Source: Ruminococcus bromii
Lineage (GTDB): Bacteria > Bacillota > Clostridia > Oscillospirales > Acutalibacteraceae
Length of the DNA: 64,000 bases
Assembly (NCBI RefSeq): GCF_002834225.1
Contig: NZ_NNSR01000046.1
Span: forward strand, 1 to 64,000
Direction of reading: 5' to 3'
A program made the translations under genes and the position numbers. The notes under the pieces are model-generated. The model worked only from the letters and a program-made list of their open reading frames with translations, had not been told where the DNA came from and did not search any database. This document shows positions 63,125-64,000 of this stretch, one piece after another (the stretch's first letter is position 1; each line of letters opens with the position of its first letter).

Positions 63125-64000
63125 TTAACCCTCTTTGTTTATTATCATCAATAGATTTTCGGTGTCATTCGGCTTTCCCTGCAATGAAACACCAAGCCTT
63201 TCACACCATAAAACGGTGTCGGATACCGCAAGAAGCAACAGCCTGTCCCTTATTTCCGATGGTATCTTCTGTTCGTTAAAAACCTTGCGGAGCGGTTTTG
63301 TGACCGTGCGGTCGGGATATGTAAACCTGTCGCCTGCTCTGCGTGTTCGGAAAACAGCATTTTCATTAAGCCATTTTGCGGCAACGAGGTTGTTTTGATT
63401 TGTTGATTTATCAGCAATTTTGCTCACCGTGTATGTTTTTCCGTCATAAAAAAAACTCATATTATTCTTTAACGGAATTTCTTTGAAATCAGCCAAATTA
63501 TCCGAACATACAAAACGGAAAATTCCCTGCTTTGAAACGGCTGTGCATTGTTTTGACAATTCAACACTGCCGCCGTTTTCGATTATTTCACATAAAAGCA
63601 AAACTGTTTTTCTTTCGGGACAGACACTGTAATTATTGTTCTTTAAAAGAATGAACAGCATTTCCTTTAAAACTGCCCTGTCAAGCTTTAACAGCTTTTT
63701 GCAGTCGTAGCCGAAGTCGCATTTGCAGTCATTCACAGCTTTTTCGGCATATTTTCTGATGAAACAGAATGACTCTCTCGCACTCTCACCCAAGCCGAGA
63801 GCCGTCCGTTCAAAAGACGGATTCAGCCTTTTAAGGCACGGCATAATGTTGTGCCTAATGTAATTTCGTGTGTAATCATCGGCAAGATTCGTGCTGTCGG
63901 TAACATATTCAAGGTTGTTTGCTTTGCAGTAGCTTTCAATGTCACCTCTCAAAAGTTCAATCAGAGGTCTGATTATGTTCCCCCGTTTTGGAGGAATTGC
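63125..64000 (-). CDS. tilS: tRNA(Ile)-lysidine synthase, C-terminal part
   Basis: TilS turns the CAU anticodon of one tRNA-Ile into lysidine-AU. The frame is open to the window end, so the N-terminal PP-loop ATPase domain lies beyond 64000. Visible are the RPLIELLRGDIESYC and DSTNLADDYTRNYIRHNIMPCLKRLNP blocks and the C-terminal tRNA-binding domain (RRAGDRFTYP...KPLRKVFNEQKIP). It is followed two bases later by hpt. Confidence 0.92.
   Translation of the reverse strand, partial: AIPPKRGNIIRPLIELLRGDIESYCKANNLEYVTDSTNLADDYTRNYIRHNIMPCLKRLNPSFERTALGLGESARESFCFIRKYAEKAVNDCKCDFGYDCKKLLKLDRAVLKEMLFILLKNNNYSVCPERKTVLLLCEIIENGGSVELSKQCTAVSKQGIFRFVCSDNLADFKEIPLKNNMSFFYDGKTYTVSKIADKSTNQNNLVAAKWLNENAVFRTRRAGDRFTYPDRTVTKPLRKVFNEQKIPSEIRDRLLLLAVSDTVLWCERLGVSLQGKPNDTENLLMIINKEG

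Noticed and set aside
1..64000. CRISPR array, insertion sequence, integrase or rRNA genes
   Set aside because: No spaced direct repeats, transposase or integrase motifs or rRNA-like sequences were found in any part of the window.

Overview
The window looks like a chromosomal segment of a Gram-positive, low-GC gut Clostridium relative (Oscillospiraceae/Ruminococcus type). Support: strong AGGAGG ribosome sites, consensus SigA promoters, a T-box in front of thrS, Rex, a DnaG-RpoD operon, sortase-like and dockerin-bearing exported proteins, and two starch-active GH13 enzymes with MucBP-like repeats. The dockerin plus pullulanase combination recalls the amylosome of Ruminococcus bromii; this assignment is inference from gene content. 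Most genes are on the minus strand.

Layout. 1-484: a repeat-like stretch, tRNA-Leu(GAG), its terminator and a perfect promoter. 512-6059: a five-gene operon combining an adenylating ligase, a PLP decarboxylase, an acyl carrier protein, an AlgI/DltB-type MBOAT acyltransferase and an SGNH protein, probably a surface-polymer acylation system with an unusual carrier-bound amino-acid step. 6236-14634: a two-component system, a DUF2798-type membrane protein, a DUF3006/metallo-beta-lactamase pair, and a MarR-controlled heterodimeric ABC exporter. 14753-20030: a secreted dockerin protein, YihY, SDR, a methyltransferase, a membrane protein and a 23S rRNA methyltransferase. 20331-31136: murC, a surface protein with X25-like repeats divergent from a GHKL/LytTR two-component pair, an HtrA protease, an exonuclease and BipA. 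31442-35244: aconitase, isocitrate dehydrogenase and Rex in one operon. 35384-41491: two tandem pullulanase-type GH13 proteins, one with an internal dockerin and a starch-binding-like end, the other with a C-terminal membrane anchor. 41846-50850: enolase, LysM protein, a zincin, rpoD, dnaG, YigZ, L31, a membrane protein and T-box-controlled thrS. 51174-57436 is more accessory in character: a membrane protein with a repeat-rich tail, a degenerate SpoIID-like protein, a small sigma-region-4 gene pair behind a LexA-box-like promoter, a MATE exporter with a terminator-like leader, a candidate small RNA, and a phage-type lysis cassette. 57552-64000: uvrA, ftsH, hpt and tilS (cut by the window end).

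The most interesting leads are the dlt/alg-like operon with a built-in decarboxylase, the palindrome/LexA-box promoter at 54056-54104, the promoter-terminator unit with no gene at 55935-56087, and the lysis cassette placed immediately behind the uvrA terminator. I saw no CRISPR array, insertion sequence, rRNA or replication origin.
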